DNA of 64,000 bases from Asterias amurensis. Taxonomy: Eukaryota; Echinodermata; Asteroidea; Forcipulatida; Asteriidae. The translations under genes and the position numbers were made by a program. Within the stretch, counting starts at the first letter, position 1, and each line of letters opens with the position of its first letter. The stretch spans positions 15,739,784 to 15,803,783 of the forward strand of contig NC_092654.1 in assembly GCF_032118995.1 (NCBI RefSeq), read 5' to 3'. Below are positions 10,701 through 22,018 of this stretch, piece after piece. The notes below the pieces were generated by a model that saw only the letters and a program-made list of their open reading frames with translations, searched no databases and was not told where the DNA came from.

Positions 10701-12255
10701 GGGGTCAATTTCACAAAGAGTTAGGACTAGTCCTAACTTAGGACTAGTCCTAGGAGATATACATTACAAAACAAGTGGCTAGTCCTAAGTTAGGACGAGT
10801 AACTTGTCCTAACTCGAGATAAGACTAGTCTTACATGTAACTCTTTGTGAAATCCACCCCTGGTGTATGTACTTCTTGTAAATTCTCCCCAAAATAATGA
10901 TCTTTTAGCCTTCGAGAACAACTCTGCTAGGGTTGAAACATCTGGCCATTAACTATTTTTTGGCATAATAGTTCCTTTGGTGCGTAGCAGTTTGCAATAC
11001 AACTATTTTCACGCGCTGCTATAATATCAAACTTTATTTCAATGGATTTTCTGTGGGGGTGGTTCTTGTGGGGATAAAGTGTTTCAGTTTCTGAATTTGA
11101 TACTGTCAGCTTGTTTCTGGTAAGAATAAAATACAATTCAAAATCTTGCTTCTCACATTCAAAGCCCTCCATTAGCCCCTTGCTCCATTACAGATCTGCT
11201 ACAACAACGGAACTTGAGACCAGGCCTTAGATCGTCATCGTCACCACACATACTCTATGTTCCCAAAACTCGCCAGGCAAGCTATGGAGGTTGTGCCTTT
11301 TCCAGCTGCATGTGCACCGCGTCTCTGGAATTCCTTGCCAGACAAGCTGAGGGACACATCTGATTTGTCAACATTCAAAGGCAACCTCAAGACGCTGTTT
11401 AATCTGTCGAGAACTTGCTAGCAAACCGGCGCCTTTGAATGGTTCTATTCCAGATACTGTGCGCCGTATAAATTTTATTTTACTATTATTTTTATTATTA
11501 GGTAAGGTTGCTCAATTTGAAGTAGAACGTGAGGCCAAGGACAGAGTTGCATCACACAGAGCTGCAGTAGATCCCAGAAAGGTATGTTCTTATAATATCT
11601 TAACTAGTTGCATATCTTAAACTTCTTTAGAAACTATTAAACAAAAGGATTTTCAAGAAACTGGTTACGAAACAAAACTGTTAATGACACTGTCACAAAT
11701 ACTATGGTTGACACTAGTTGACACAGGCAACATACTTTGTGTCAGAGTTACATTTTTGTCTGAAAGAAGGGCTAATAATGCTGATTGCAGTTATGTAAGC
11801 ATGTCGTGGTCAAGATGGCGGTTAAGCTCTGATGTTTGATCAGCAGAGTATGGTGCGAGTCCCGGTCGTGACACTTGTGTGCTACATCTGTATGTACTGT
11901 AATGGGGTAACCTTGTTTCGGCCCCAGGAATTGGTGGCAACGGCCGAGGGCTGGAAAAAAATAAGTTGTAGCTCTCACCTTTAAAATAAGTGGCCTTCAG
12001 GGCCTTGTGTGTCTGGCGACTTGCATACAAACATTATTTTAACACAATTTTGTAACTAATATAACTCATCTAGTGGATTCTCTGTATTGAAATTAATTTC
12101 TATGGTTTGTCTTTTAGGCTGCTCTGGAGAGGGGCGAGCGCCTTGGTCAACTTGATGATGCCACCGAAGAAATGAGAGAACAATCTTCATCGTTCGCACA
12201 GACAGCAAGACGACTCAGGGAGGAGTCCAAAAATAAATCCTCATTTCCATGGTGA
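6749..12255 (+). CDS. Putative N-terminally acylated R-SNARE-motif protein, no transmembrane segment
   Basis: Exons 6749-7790, 11502-11581 and 12118-12255 join in phase (1, 0) to 419 residues. Residues 1-7 are MGGCCCR, fitting N-myristoylation at Gly2 and palmitoylation at Cys4-6. Residues about 8-345 are acidic, Ser/Glu/Lys-rich and predicted by eye to be disordered, with a poly-Ser run at about 168-182 and SP-rich stretches. Residues about 349-410 resemble an R-SNARE motif: ALERGERLGQLDD aligns without gaps with synaptobrevin VLERDQKLSELDD, placing the 0-layer arginine at R379, followed by SSSFAQTARRL. The protein ends in SSFPW* with no hydrophobic anchor. The N-terminal half of the motif is weak and carries a proline (VDPRK). 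Tomosyn and amisyn also end in R-SNARE-like motifs, but their beta-propeller or PH domains are absent here. The function, competing for or guiding Q-SNAREs at a membrane, is inference. Confidence 0.78.
10155..10470. repeat. MITE family A, diverged copy
   Basis: AAAAGGCATTGGATGCC followed by the family-typical GGTAATTATCAAAGACCAG and CTCACTTGGTG; the right end is degraded. Confidence 0.6.
10699..10862. mobile_element. MITE family M (CAGGGGT, CACAAAGAGTTA)
   Basis: Left end CAGGGGTCAATTTCAC and right end GTGAAATCCACCCCTG are inverted repeats; AAAGAGTTA and TAACTCTTT follow inward, then repeated TAGGACTAGTCC palindromes. A diverged relative is at 14767-14919. Confidence 0.8.
11180..11501 (+). 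mobile_element. L2/CR1-like LINE 3' fragment abutting an exon
   Basis: Translated sequence includes APRLWNSLPDKLRDTSD and TFKGNLKTLF, matching the C-terminus of the intact LINE at 35165-39008 ([24 protein letters not shown]). It ends with GCGCCGTATAAAT and an ATT-rich tail, TTTATTATTAG, whose last AG is the splice acceptor of the next exon. Confidence 0.82.
11502..11581 (+). CDS. R-SNARE gene coding exon 2
   Basis: 80 nt between acceptor TTATTATTAG and donor GTATGT, phase 1 to 0. It encodes KVAQFEVEREAKDRVASHR then AAVDPRK, the N-terminal half of the SNARE-like helix. The acceptor directly abuts the tail of a LINE fragment. Confidence 0.78.
11582..12117 (+). other. R-SNARE gene intron 2
   Basis: Contains a tRNA-like SINE head at about 11803-11880 (GTCGTGGTCAAGATGGCGG, then GCGAGTCCCGGTC) and nothing else that I recognise. 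Confidence 0.5.
12118..12255 (+). CDS. R-SNARE gene coding exon 3 (0-layer Arg, stop)
   Basis: Acceptor CTTTTAG at 12111-12117, 45 codons and TGA. It encodes the best-conserved part, ALERGERLGQLDDATEEM and SSSFAQTARRLREES. A coding exon so close to synaptobrevin in spacing is the strongest reason to call the gene real. Confidence 0.87.
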   Translation, partial: AALERGERLGQLDDATEEMREQSSSFAQTARRLREESKNKSSFPW

Positions 12256-13361
12256 TAAGTACACATAAGACTTGTTCACACTACTCTATTCCCCGGAGTT
12301 GCCCCCGGTGAATAACGGTCGCCCTTTTCACACTATGATTGCTCAATCCCTGGTCTGCCCCGGCAAAAGGTCATATCCGGGGAATAGCCACCCCTGCTCT
12401 GGAGAAGGGTTAAGTGGTCAAACTCCCGGGGTGTTCATGAAAAGTGCAAACGAAACCTTGTGGAATAGGGACACAGTATAAACTTGCACTAGGGTAACCG
12501 TAGGGTTAAAGAAGGTCCTTTGGCCTCCCCATGGCTGTATTACACAGGGGTAAGACAGTGTTTATGAAGGTAAAGTTTAAGAAAGTAATTTCCTCGTCTT
12601 CTGGGTTTACACCTGTTTCAGACGGGGGCTCTAGAGTTGAGCCAAAGCCAAATTCTGAAAAGTTTGAGGTCTGAAACAGTTAGGAGCAACTGGACGCGCT
12701 GAAGTCGAAAGATCGACTGTTTCAGTTGTTTAAAACGACTAGAGTCCCTCCTGATCTATTCGGTTCCAAGGAACTATGAAATGCCTGTCTGAAACTCATA
12801 TAAGATTCTTTATTTATTCGCTATCAAAATGTTGCTCTTAAGGTTTTGTTTGAATGTTAGTGTATTGTCTTGTGCACCAGGGTAACATAAAGACGATCAT
12901 TCCAATATGACTGTAAGAAAACATCAGGGAGGGCTGGCAGCCCATTGCGCCATGTATTCCATTATTCCCATATGAATTGAATGAAGTAGAAGGAGTTTTA
13001 AGTATTCAAATTAGACGTATTCATTATTTTACGGAGGGATACTTCTTACACCTATATAGCAGGAATTCAATATATATTTTTTCAACTTGCACTGATCAAA
13101 AAAACAGAAGAAAAATACATACAGGCTCTTATGAGGGCCTTGATGGCTTTACTGTAACTACGCAAACTAAATGCTTCCATGTGGTATTCTATGGGTTACT
13201 TTAGATAGATCATAGAGCAAGGATAGTTAGTGGATATATGCAACTATACATTGAGTTCCGTGTTTCGTGTGCCTTGACACGCGTGGTGTGTTGTAGCCAA
13301 GACCCCAGCTCTGGTGTTGCCACCAGCAACGTGTTGGTACGATCATGACACTTGTGCCCTT

Positions 13362-13750
13362 AATAATAATAATAATACAAGGTATTTATAAAGCGCTCTA
13401 ACTAACAAGGGAAAGTACCACAGCGCTGTACACACAAAATAAACAAAAAGCAAAGAATAAATAAAAGCAAACAAATCAGTTGAACAGGTGGGTTTTGAGA
13501 GATTTCTTGAAGGCTGCTAGTGAGCTAGAGTGGTGGATGCTGTGAGGTAAATAATTCCAGAGTTTGGGGGCAGCAGCGTGGAAGCTTTTTTCCCCAGTAA
13601 TGGTGCGTGTTTTGGGGATGGCAAGTGGTGTCAGTAGATGACCGGAGGTATCTGTTAGGTTTGTACAACTGAATGAGATCCGTTAGGTATGAAGGTGCAG
13701 AGGCGGTATATTGGTTAAGTGAAGCCCTCACCTTGAAGTGGCTATCCGGC
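13362..13750 (-). mobile_element. L2/CR1-like LINE 3' fragment
   Basis: The minus strand encodes APSYLTDLIQLYKPNRYLRS, like [20 protein letters not shown] of the intact LINE, and ends with GCGCTTTATAAATACC and an ATT repeat. The reading frame is broken after about 60 residues. Confidence 0.8.
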
Positions 13751-13853
13751 CTTGAGTTGTAAGGTGGTCACTCATAAAATAAGTTAAATCTTTCTAAGAA
13801 AAGGATTCAAGAGGACGACAGTACAATGAAAGAAATCATATCTGACTTGTGAT

Positions 13854-13950
13854 ATTTCTTACCAAGCAAGTTTTATGGTCACAAATTTCTAAAAAATTTG
13901 TCACAAATTTCTAAAAAATTTGTGACCTTAGAACTTGCTTGGTAAGGAAT
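13854..13950. repeat. Imperfect hairpin with tandem AAATTTCTAAAAAATTTGT
   Basis: Outer arms ATTTCTTACCAAGCAAGTT and AACTTGCTTGGTAAGGAAT pair; the centre is two direct copies of CACAAATTTCTAAAAAATT. Confidence 0.75.
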
Positions 13951-14494
13951 ATTCTCGATTTTTTTGAGAAACAATTTCTTTCAAAGGAATGTGGGTTTGG
14001 ATTAGGCTTCAGTAGTGGTGTTGGAACATTGGTGTGCTACCATGTAGAACTGTATACTAAAATAAAATTTTACAAATTAAAAGGAATAAGTTGCAAACTA
14101 ATAGTTAATAAAAGTATTAAAATAAAAATATATAGTTAGTTAATATTTTGACCTAGTCAAAAAGTTAATTGCTTTGTTTGTATTATAGCAACAACAATGG
14201 AGAGATGAAAAAAGAAGAGAAAAAAATGTGTCTTGATAGATGTTTGTATTTATTGTAATGGGAAAGCCCACCTCTTGTCAGTGATTAGGCCAGTCTCACT
14301 GGTAAGGTGCCTTCTTACAATTTATTTATTTTCTGATATACTTCTTGTTTTTTTTTTCTCAAAACAAATAACTTATTCAATGCATATATTTATTACAAAA
14401 AATGTTCTGATGCATTTACAGATCTGTATCAGGTGCATTTGGACTTTAACTGCCGCCAAGTCTGTACTTGCTTTCTCATGCAATTAATCATACA

Positions 14495-14645
14495 ATGCAA
14501 AGGTTGTGGGTTCGAATCCCACTGGAGTGATTGCCTGCCTGTGTGTTTTTTTTTCTCAAGGAGTTTGGGAAATACTCAGTTCTTTAAGTACTGAGTATAC
14601 AGTGCTTTATACGTATCAGTGTACCGGGGTAATAGTAAAAACACA
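14495..14645 (+). mobile_element. tRNA-derived SINE, 5'-truncated
   Basis: The box B-like GGTTCGAATCCCACT is followed by a body ending in TACAGTGCTTTATACGTATC, the same body as the SINE at 16937. The A-box half is missing or decayed. Confidence 0.6.
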
Positions 14646-14766
14646 ATTGTTATGTTAACCGTATTCATATCATTGTTGACATATTGTTCAACTGTTTTCA
14701 TGTATTTACTGCCTGACAGACTTATTTAGGCAGTGATTATTATTGCAATCACCTTGTTGCTGTTTG

Positions 14767-14919
14767 ACCAGCAGCCGATTTCTCGAGTTCGGACCAGTAA
14801 CCCGTCCTAACTTAGGATGGGTTCAGTACGTCCTACGTTTTTGAATACGGAACTGAACCCATCTTAAGTCCTAAGATTAATCCTAAGTTAGGAAGAGTTT
14901 GGTGAAATCGACGGCTGGT
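14767..14919. repeat. MITE family M, diverged relative
   Basis: ACCAGCAGCCGATTTCTC and GTGAAATCGACGGCTGGT form the ends; TCCTAACTTAGGA-type palindromes fill the middle, as in 10699-10862. Confidence 0.6.
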
Positions 14920-15479
14920 TTACCCTTAAACAGTTGCGCGCTAGGACCAGACAAAATACACTCACAGTGATCCAGCTGGCCAGTGCAGTACTGTTATTGA
15001 AAAGCAGTTTGTTTATGTACGTGTTTCTGATGATACATAGATCTTGTACCTTTAGGTTACAGTTGCTAACAGGGGTAGGTTTAGAATTGACTGGTGTATG
15101 GATCATTGCACTGGAACTTTGGAGTTGGAACTTTGGATGTGACATTTAGCAGTATCATTCTTACATTCAACACAATAGACACAGTGGGCGACTGGAGTCA
15201 TACGTGACTGGTCATGCGACTCTTAGTGGTTTTAAATACAATGTAAACACAGGAAAATGTGAAATTATTACACAATGAGGGCATTGGAACATATGCGTGT
15301 CATGGTCGGGCGATTAACCGTTTGGTGCACAGATTAATTTAGCAAAAAATAATAATAATAATCACCCCCTGTTGAACATCACACCAAGCAAAAAGCTCAA
15401 CGAGCGCTCTAAATAACCAAATGAGGGCGGTATAGTTGTAGTTCAATTCCAATTTGACGTATTTTTCCAGGTCGCTAGC

Positions 15480-15750
15480 AACCTCCATGCGCAGCAAAGG
15501 TTAAGTTAAGAGCACCTGACTCGAGCTCTGGTGTTTCTTATCAGCAGAGTGTGGGTTTGAGTCCTGGTGTAGCCTTAAGATTGGGCGTAAAGCTGTAAAA
15601 CCAATGTGTTGTACTGTGCACGTAAAATAACCCAGTCACATTAATAAGAGAAAGGGTTCGCCCTGGTGTTTTGGGCTGTGGCTGCTAAAATGCGCCGCAG
15701 CACCTTGTAAAACCGGTGCTACTGGTCTCATAATTAAAAACTTGTATTTG
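15480..15750 (+). mobile_element. SINE-like element
   Basis: The tRNA-like start (AGCACCTGACTCGAGCTC, GTTTGAGTCCTGG) is followed by a GGGTTCGCCCTGGTGTTTTG body and a TTGTAAAACCGGTGC end. Assignment is by style, not by a known consensus. Confidence 0.5.
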
Positions 15751-16936
15751 ATTGTTTCTGTCTGTCCCTGAGTACCTTATTGGTAGATACCTGTGCTATA
15801 TACATGTACACATATTATTTTTGTTATCGGAAAATGTCACACAAATGTTGCACAAATTCTGCATAATGCCCCAACCTTAACTAACCATATAAGTAACTGT
15901 AAAGAACCTACTGGTAATCACTTTCTGAAATATAAAATTTATCCTACTGTCTACATGGCTTAGATACATGTTTGTGAATAAGTATGTAGTTAATGCACTC
16001 TAGCTAGTATAAATCGTGCGCGTATATGTTCAATATTCCACAGTGCTATTTGAAGTATTGTAGAATTCCGTTCTGAATTGGACAGAAGAGTAATAATGGT
16101 GAATGAATATTTAATTACTCAATTTTAACAAATTTTCTGTATGATGGCAATGACATCGTACTACTTCGTACATTGTATATTTTTGTGTTGTACAGAAATA
16201 CAATTTGCCTTGAGTCTCTTAAAAACAAATATTCAAATGTTTGTATTTTTCAAAAATACCAGTATTCTCTTAAGTAATTTATTCATAAAAGTAAGACTTA
16301 AATTTTCCATTTTGCCTTAATTCATGTACACCATAACTTAATTCTCAAAATCTGTGCATTGACTATGTACATATGTAAGCATGTTATTCTGGACTTGCCA
16401 TTCAATACATGTAAAAAAAACATATGCTGTATCTTGAAATGCTTTTTCGTTCTTTAAGAAAGAAGAAAAAATAATTTCAATATGTAGATTTAAATTTAAG
16501 CACTGCTTATTTCATTAAAAAAATAATGTACACCTCTAAACTGTTTCCACCACGTAAACTTATTGACTTAAAGGCAGTGGACTGGGACCCGGTGGTTCCC
16601 CTGGCCTAGAGGCAAAGACGGGACAGGAGACGAGAGCGAACGAGATGCCAAGGGTCTATGAAATCGGGCTCTGGAGTCTAGGTCTGGGACCTACATGTAA
16701 GGGTACGGATTGCCGTCCTAGAAGCGGGTCAAGAAAATGAGAACTAGTTACTTTCTGCCGAGACTGAAAAGAGCGAAGTATTTTGGACTTGAAAAAATTC
16801 CTTGGCAAAACTTTGCAAACGGCCCATGATGCAACTTTGCAAACGACCCATGATGCAACAGATGTTTAAATTTATTTCATTGCGATACCCGCTGCCAAAA
16901 CATAGGATTCGAACTGCCTCTACATGTAGCAACCGG

Positions 16937-17085
16937 GCAACCTCGGTAGTCTAGTTGGTAAGACACTGCTCTAGAATTGCAAGGGTCGTGGGTTCGAATC
17001 CCACCCGAGTAACGTGCCTGTGATATTTTTTCACAGGAAAGTATACAATGCTAACACACATCGGTGTATGGGTAAAAACCAAAAT
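16937..17085 (+). mobile_element. tRNA-derived SINE with intact A and B boxes
   Basis: A box TAGTCTAGTTGG and B box GGTTCGAATCCCACC lie about 35 nt apart in a 72-nt tRNA-like head; then a body with CACAGG and CACATCGGTGTATGGGTAA. The anticodon arm does not fold cleanly, so this is not called a tRNA gene. Confidence 0.7.
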
Positions 17086-17737
17086 TAATAGACCCATGAT
17101 GCATTGCAACATACAGCTTCAGTGCAATTATTTCAGGAGAAGCGCTGCGTCTTTAAGTTGGGGAGTCAATTTCTTCTCTGCATTTGTTTTGAGAAGCCAG
17201 CTAACTCCCTGATCAAATACTGATCAAGACTAAATTTGACATTTTCCCCACAAACAATTGAAGACACAAGAAGTTTGCATCCAAAAACCATTGAAAAATA
17301 AGCAGAAAGACCATAACATTTTATTGAATCGTTTTACCACAGGACAGAATATAATATAATCATTTCTCACACAATAATAAGCTTTTTTTTTATGTTACCA
17401 TTTAACCCTTAGAGGAAGAGTAACAATATTCAGTTAATGTACAATTCAAATTATCTTGCCATATTATCTTTATTAATACTACATTAGTAGCCCTTTGCAA
17501 CACTCAAATCTAACCAACAATAAACCCACAAAATAATAGCGTTCTGGAAAAATGCAAATGGCATTATAATTTTTTTTTTTACTTTAGCCTCCAGTTCACC
17601 GAGGTTTGTGTTTAACAAAGTTGTTCAAGAAATATCAAAGAAAACCAAGTTCTTATTAAAGTCAGATATAAGATTACCATTGTACCTTCTAATCAGATCA
17701 TCTGACACAGTGTAGTCAATGAAGAAAGATTGAGATT

Positions 17738-17956
17738 GGGGCCCAATTTTATTAAGCTGTTTAGCAGAAAGTACTTCTTAACAATTTTGTTTGCTTAGCA
17801 GCAAATGTGTGGACACCAGTGCACAACAATGTCAACTTTATGGATCGTTGGCAGGTAACCTGTTTTTGCTAAGCAAGATTTTTTCTGTTTTTGCTAAGCA
17901 AGATCTTCCCATGCTTAGCAGGTTTTAGTGCTTACAGGCTATCTGAAACTGGGCCC
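17738..17956. mobile_element. MITE family N (GGGCCCAATTT)
   Basis: GGGGCCCAATTTTATTAAGC at the left and GAAACTGGGCCC at the right; the middle repeats TGCTTAGCAG and TGCTAAGCAAG. A relative lies at 30895-31042. Confidence 0.65.
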
Positions 17957-19089
17957 TGCATTCAGATTGAAGGGATTGTTCTTTTGTTGCAGAAACCGTG
18001 ATGGTTTATCTACATGCATCAATCAATACTTCATTCGTGAGTAATGGTTTGTATGCAGTTATCATTTTGTTTTGAAAGGTGTGCATGCAGTTTTAAGATG
18101 AGGTTCATAGACTAAGCAAGAAGTTGAAAACAATTTGGAATAACTAATGTATCCATTTGACATCTTTGGTGATGAAAGCAACAATAATAACTTCAATCAA
18201 GTTTTTCGTTTTGTATATGCCTACTAAATAATGTCAACAGTATCAATGAGTTTAGAACAATTTTGTAAAACACAATGCTCTCGGTTGTGGTAATAATTCC
18301 AACGATGAAAAAATTACACATCTAAATTTGATTTTCATATTCACAGCCCAACCTATGCAGTTGATTATTTTCATTATTACTTATTTATTTATTTATTTGT
18401 TATTACCTTTTTTTTTCCTTCTCCTTTTTTTCTTTTTTTTAATCTTTAGTTTAATTCTCTAAATGCTAAATTTATAAGATTAAAAGAAATGCAATCTATG
18501 GGAGCTCGGCTTTTGAATGATTTTCATAAAATGATTGCCTTCTAAAGCAAGCATCCTCGCAGCAAAATAAAAAGTATTTTACTTCTCAAGAAACAAATCA
18601 AAACACGCGACACCAAACCCTTCTTTGCATTGCTCAGCAAACAAACTCAAATTGAGCTAAAGTTTAACAAAACTGAGTCCTGCTTTTCAGACTTAGAAAT
18701 GTTTGCCAATATCGGGAGTGACCCAAACTGGAAAATAATACTATACATGCAATAAAAAGTCTAGCACTGAATGAGTTGCTGATTGTGGTGAAACCCATGG
18801 ATTAAGCAATCTCATGGGGAAGGTAAGCAAAGTCAAGTTCCACTTTCACCCCTCTTCAAGGTTTCTGGAACATTTCACAAAAAGGTTAAGGCCATTTTCT
18901 AATCGTCCCTGATTGCATTTCACCGATAACAGAAGAAAAAAAATATACACTTATCACGTTAGTCAATTCAAATTAACTGAAAGTGGGTCAACTTCAACTT
19001 TTGAAAAACAAAATGGAGTAACATTCATTCTCTTATTAGTTTTAGTCAACTACATTTGAATCCAAAGCCAACAGCAGACAGTGGTGTGT

Positions 19090-19433
19090 TTAAGGATTTT
19101 GGTAATTTTTGTAACACAAAACACATTGTTCACAGATTTACATTAAACTTACACAGTTTCAAGATATTACTTGTATAAATCTTCCCTCTAAATATTACTT
19201 GCTGCGGTGCTGTAGTGTTTGATAAATGAGTAAAACAATGTCACGAAAATACATTTACATGCTCAAATAATTGCCATGACTTGTTTTGCTAATTTTTCGA
19301 AAACTACAGCACCTCAGCAAGTAATACTTTAAGTGAAGTTTTCTACCATCATTATCTTGAAACTGTGTGAGTTTGGTGTCAATCTGTGGACAATTTGTTT
19401 TGTGTCCTAAAAAAGAATACCCAAACCCTTTAA
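19090..19433. mobile_element. MITE family B, TTAA-flanked, copy 1
   Basis: TTAAGGATTTTGG at the left and CCAAACCCTTTAA at the right; palindromic interior with GCACCTCAGCAAGTAAT and its complement. Confidence 0.75.
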
Positions 19434-20622
19434 CCAAAGTGAACAAATCAACAAGCATCGGCAAACATCAGTGTAAAATGTGCATCATTCACCACTACAA
19501 ATCACCACAATCTGTAATTATTGTATATATACATAGATCTGATTCCAGATGACAATTTTGCTGTGTTCACTGGTTTCAATTCATCAATTCAGTTCATTTG
19601 GTTCAGGCTTTCAACTTTCTGCTGACAAGCCGATTTCATAAATTTGGGGTTTCTCAGAAGTGCCAATGAAAAACTGTAAAACACAGTACAGAGTCTGGTT
19701 ATGCGTGAAACTTCTCCTTCTTGAGAAACTGCAGTTGCATGACCACATAAAAACTAGTTCATGTTTTATTGCTAAAAATGGTGTTCTTGAACAAAAAAAA
19801 AACTAATTTCAAGAAGACTATTCTTGTGTCACTCCCTGAAATGTTAGTTCTAATTTTTTCTAGGGAGTGACACAATAACCTGTCTCCTTAAACAACATTT
19901 TTTTCTTATTTCAAAATATTATTTTTAACCAGTGTTGCTATAAAAGCTGCCATTTTTTCAAAGACAAACAGGCGAAGACTAGGGGTTTTCTACATTATTC
20001 AAACCGATTTGAACATCAATAGTCAAAGACTAAAGTGTAAGGTTTATAATAACAGTTTAGTCAGTGAGTTGTATGGTGAATATGGCAAGGACGAAAAAAC
20101 AACAACAAAAATATGAGGGGGAACAGAGAGGTCTCAAAATACTACAGAGTGTAATATGGCAAATTCTAACATTCAAACATCCGAAACTACTTTGGATAAA
20201 TAACCAGTAACCATCATAGCATAACAAGAGAAAATTACATTTTTACGGAAAAAGATAAATTCACAAATCACATTTCAAAAAATATATATCATACATGTAC
20301 ATGTAGTTCTGAATAGTTTTTCTTTAATATGGAAACATATATATAAACAATATGATATCTTGTTATCATTTTTTTTTCTTTTCATAAATGTAATGTAATG
20401 TTTCATTTTGGAGATACATGTAATGTTTATACAACATCAAATTTCAATGCAGTAGTTTCAAAAACGAGCAATGCTACATGTGTTCTAGCCCCTGGTCTAT
20501 GCTACACAACAAACCTAACTTTGTAATAATGATCATGGAAAGTAAAATAGAACTATAATAAGCAGGTTAAAATTTGGGCTGAAAGTGTGGATGCATGTAG
20601 AAGAAACACACAAATCTAGGGA

Positions 20623-21001
20623 TTAAAGGATTTGGGTACTTCTGGTAACACAAAACACAATGTCTACAGATTTACATTAAACTTTAAAAGTTTGAAGATA
20701 ATGATAGTAGAAAGCGTACCTTAAAATATTAGCTGTCGAGGTGCTGTAGTTTTTGAAAAATGAGTAAAACAATGTCATAAAAATACGTTTTTACATGCAA
20801 AAATAATTTTTCGTCATGATCACTGAGACGGAAATTATTTTCATGACATTGTTTTACTAATTTCTCAAAAAACTGCAGCACCTCAGCAAGTAATATTTTC
20901 AGGGAAGCTTTCTATTAAAATTATCTTCAAACTGTGTAAGTTTAATGTGATCCTGTGGACATTGTGTTTTTTGTCCTACAAAAAGTACATAGATCCTTTA
21001 A
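20623..21001. mobile_element. MITE family B, TTAA-flanked, copy 2
   Basis: TTAAAGGATTTGGGTACTT at the left and AAGTACATAGATCCTTTAA at the right. The interior folds into a long hairpin through GAGGTGCTGTAGTTTTTGA and its complement near 20866-20884. Confidence 0.85.
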
Positions 21002-21084
21002 ACATGAAAAGTACAAGCCATGCAAATGGATCACAATCATACACTGCAATAAAACATTTCACTCATGTACATCAGACTCCCTCA

Positions 21085-21360
21085 AGCTCAGAGCCATGGT
21101 TCAATTTCATGGCTCTGCTTACCCCGATTTCTGCGCTTACAATCACCGTCCTCCACTTGCACGGCAAGCGCCGAATATGTGCTAGCTGTTTAAGCAAAGA
21201 ATGCCTAGTAACGTGCAGTACGCATGGGCACAAGCTCAAATTACCTACTAACGTGTGAAATTCGGATTTGACCAAATTTACCCTCGACGTAAACGCGGAA
21301 TTCCATACTTCCGTAAGGGCCAGTTCTTCGCTTACGGTAAGCAGAGATATGAATTGGGCC
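21085..21360. repeat. Inverted-repeat element around GCTTACCCCGATTTCTGCG
   Basis: TTCAATTTCATGGCTCTGC at the left and GTAAGCAGAGATATGAATTG at the right pair. A related half is at about 49020-49160 in LARP4 intron 3. Superfamily not recognised. Confidence 0.55.
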
Positions 21361-22018
21361 CAGATCTTTCCACCATTGGTATCCAACGGGTTGGTATCCG
21401 AATCACGTTATACACTCTAACTGGGAAATGGCAGTTTCTATGAAAACGTGTTTGTGGGACACCATGTACGTTAAATTAATATTAATAATTGTTTAACATT
21501 AACATTTCCACAGGTAGGTTTACATAATCATATGGTTCGTACACGGAAACATTTCATAGCATTTTACCCAATATTGTTCATAACTGCATAAATGTGTCAG
21601 CTTGTATCCAATGCCGATATCTAGATCTCACTGAAGCTATATACATGTATGCAGCAAAAGACATGGTATTTTCATTTCATTTTATTAAGGGGGGACAGAA
21701 ACAAATTAATTTATACGGCATGCTATTTCATTGTATAAACCTTCAACTTGTAATCTATTTCAGATTCTACACACATTAATTTTTTTGTAAAAAAAAAACG
21801 TTTCAATGGCTTGAACATGTTTTGACCGAATTTAACCGTTAAGGTATTTTTCACATTACATGTACAGTATATCATTAATTTGGAAACATGACAGCGTGCA
21901 ACGCAAACACATACTGCCTTATATGTGGATGTGTCTGCTACGTGAACACACTTGCATTAGAACATTTGAATAATGTGCATCAATGTCGACTATTTGTGTC
22001 GAGATGATTCAGTTACAC

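Larger units (their letters stand above)
7791..11501 (+). other. R-SNARE gene intron 1
   Basis: Long AT-rich intron. It holds a diverged family-A MITE (10155-10470), a MITE with CAGGGGT ends (10699-10862), a C15 run near 8768 and, at its 3' end, a LINE fragment. No exon-like ORF was found between 7791 and 11180. Confidence 0.6.
12256..17400. other. Region downstream of the R-SNARE gene, 3'UTR and repeats
   Basis: The 3'UTR end could not be placed. The region holds a truncated LINE, a long hairpin, at least three SINE pieces and a MITE. The block at 12272-12440 is rich in CCCCGG and looks like another repeat. No further gene is supported. Confidence 0.5.

Noticed and set aside
16937..17010. 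Possible tRNA gene with good A and B boxes
   Set aside because: The anticodon arm and acceptor stem do not pair properly and the body that follows recurs at 14495 and 39480, so it is a SINE.
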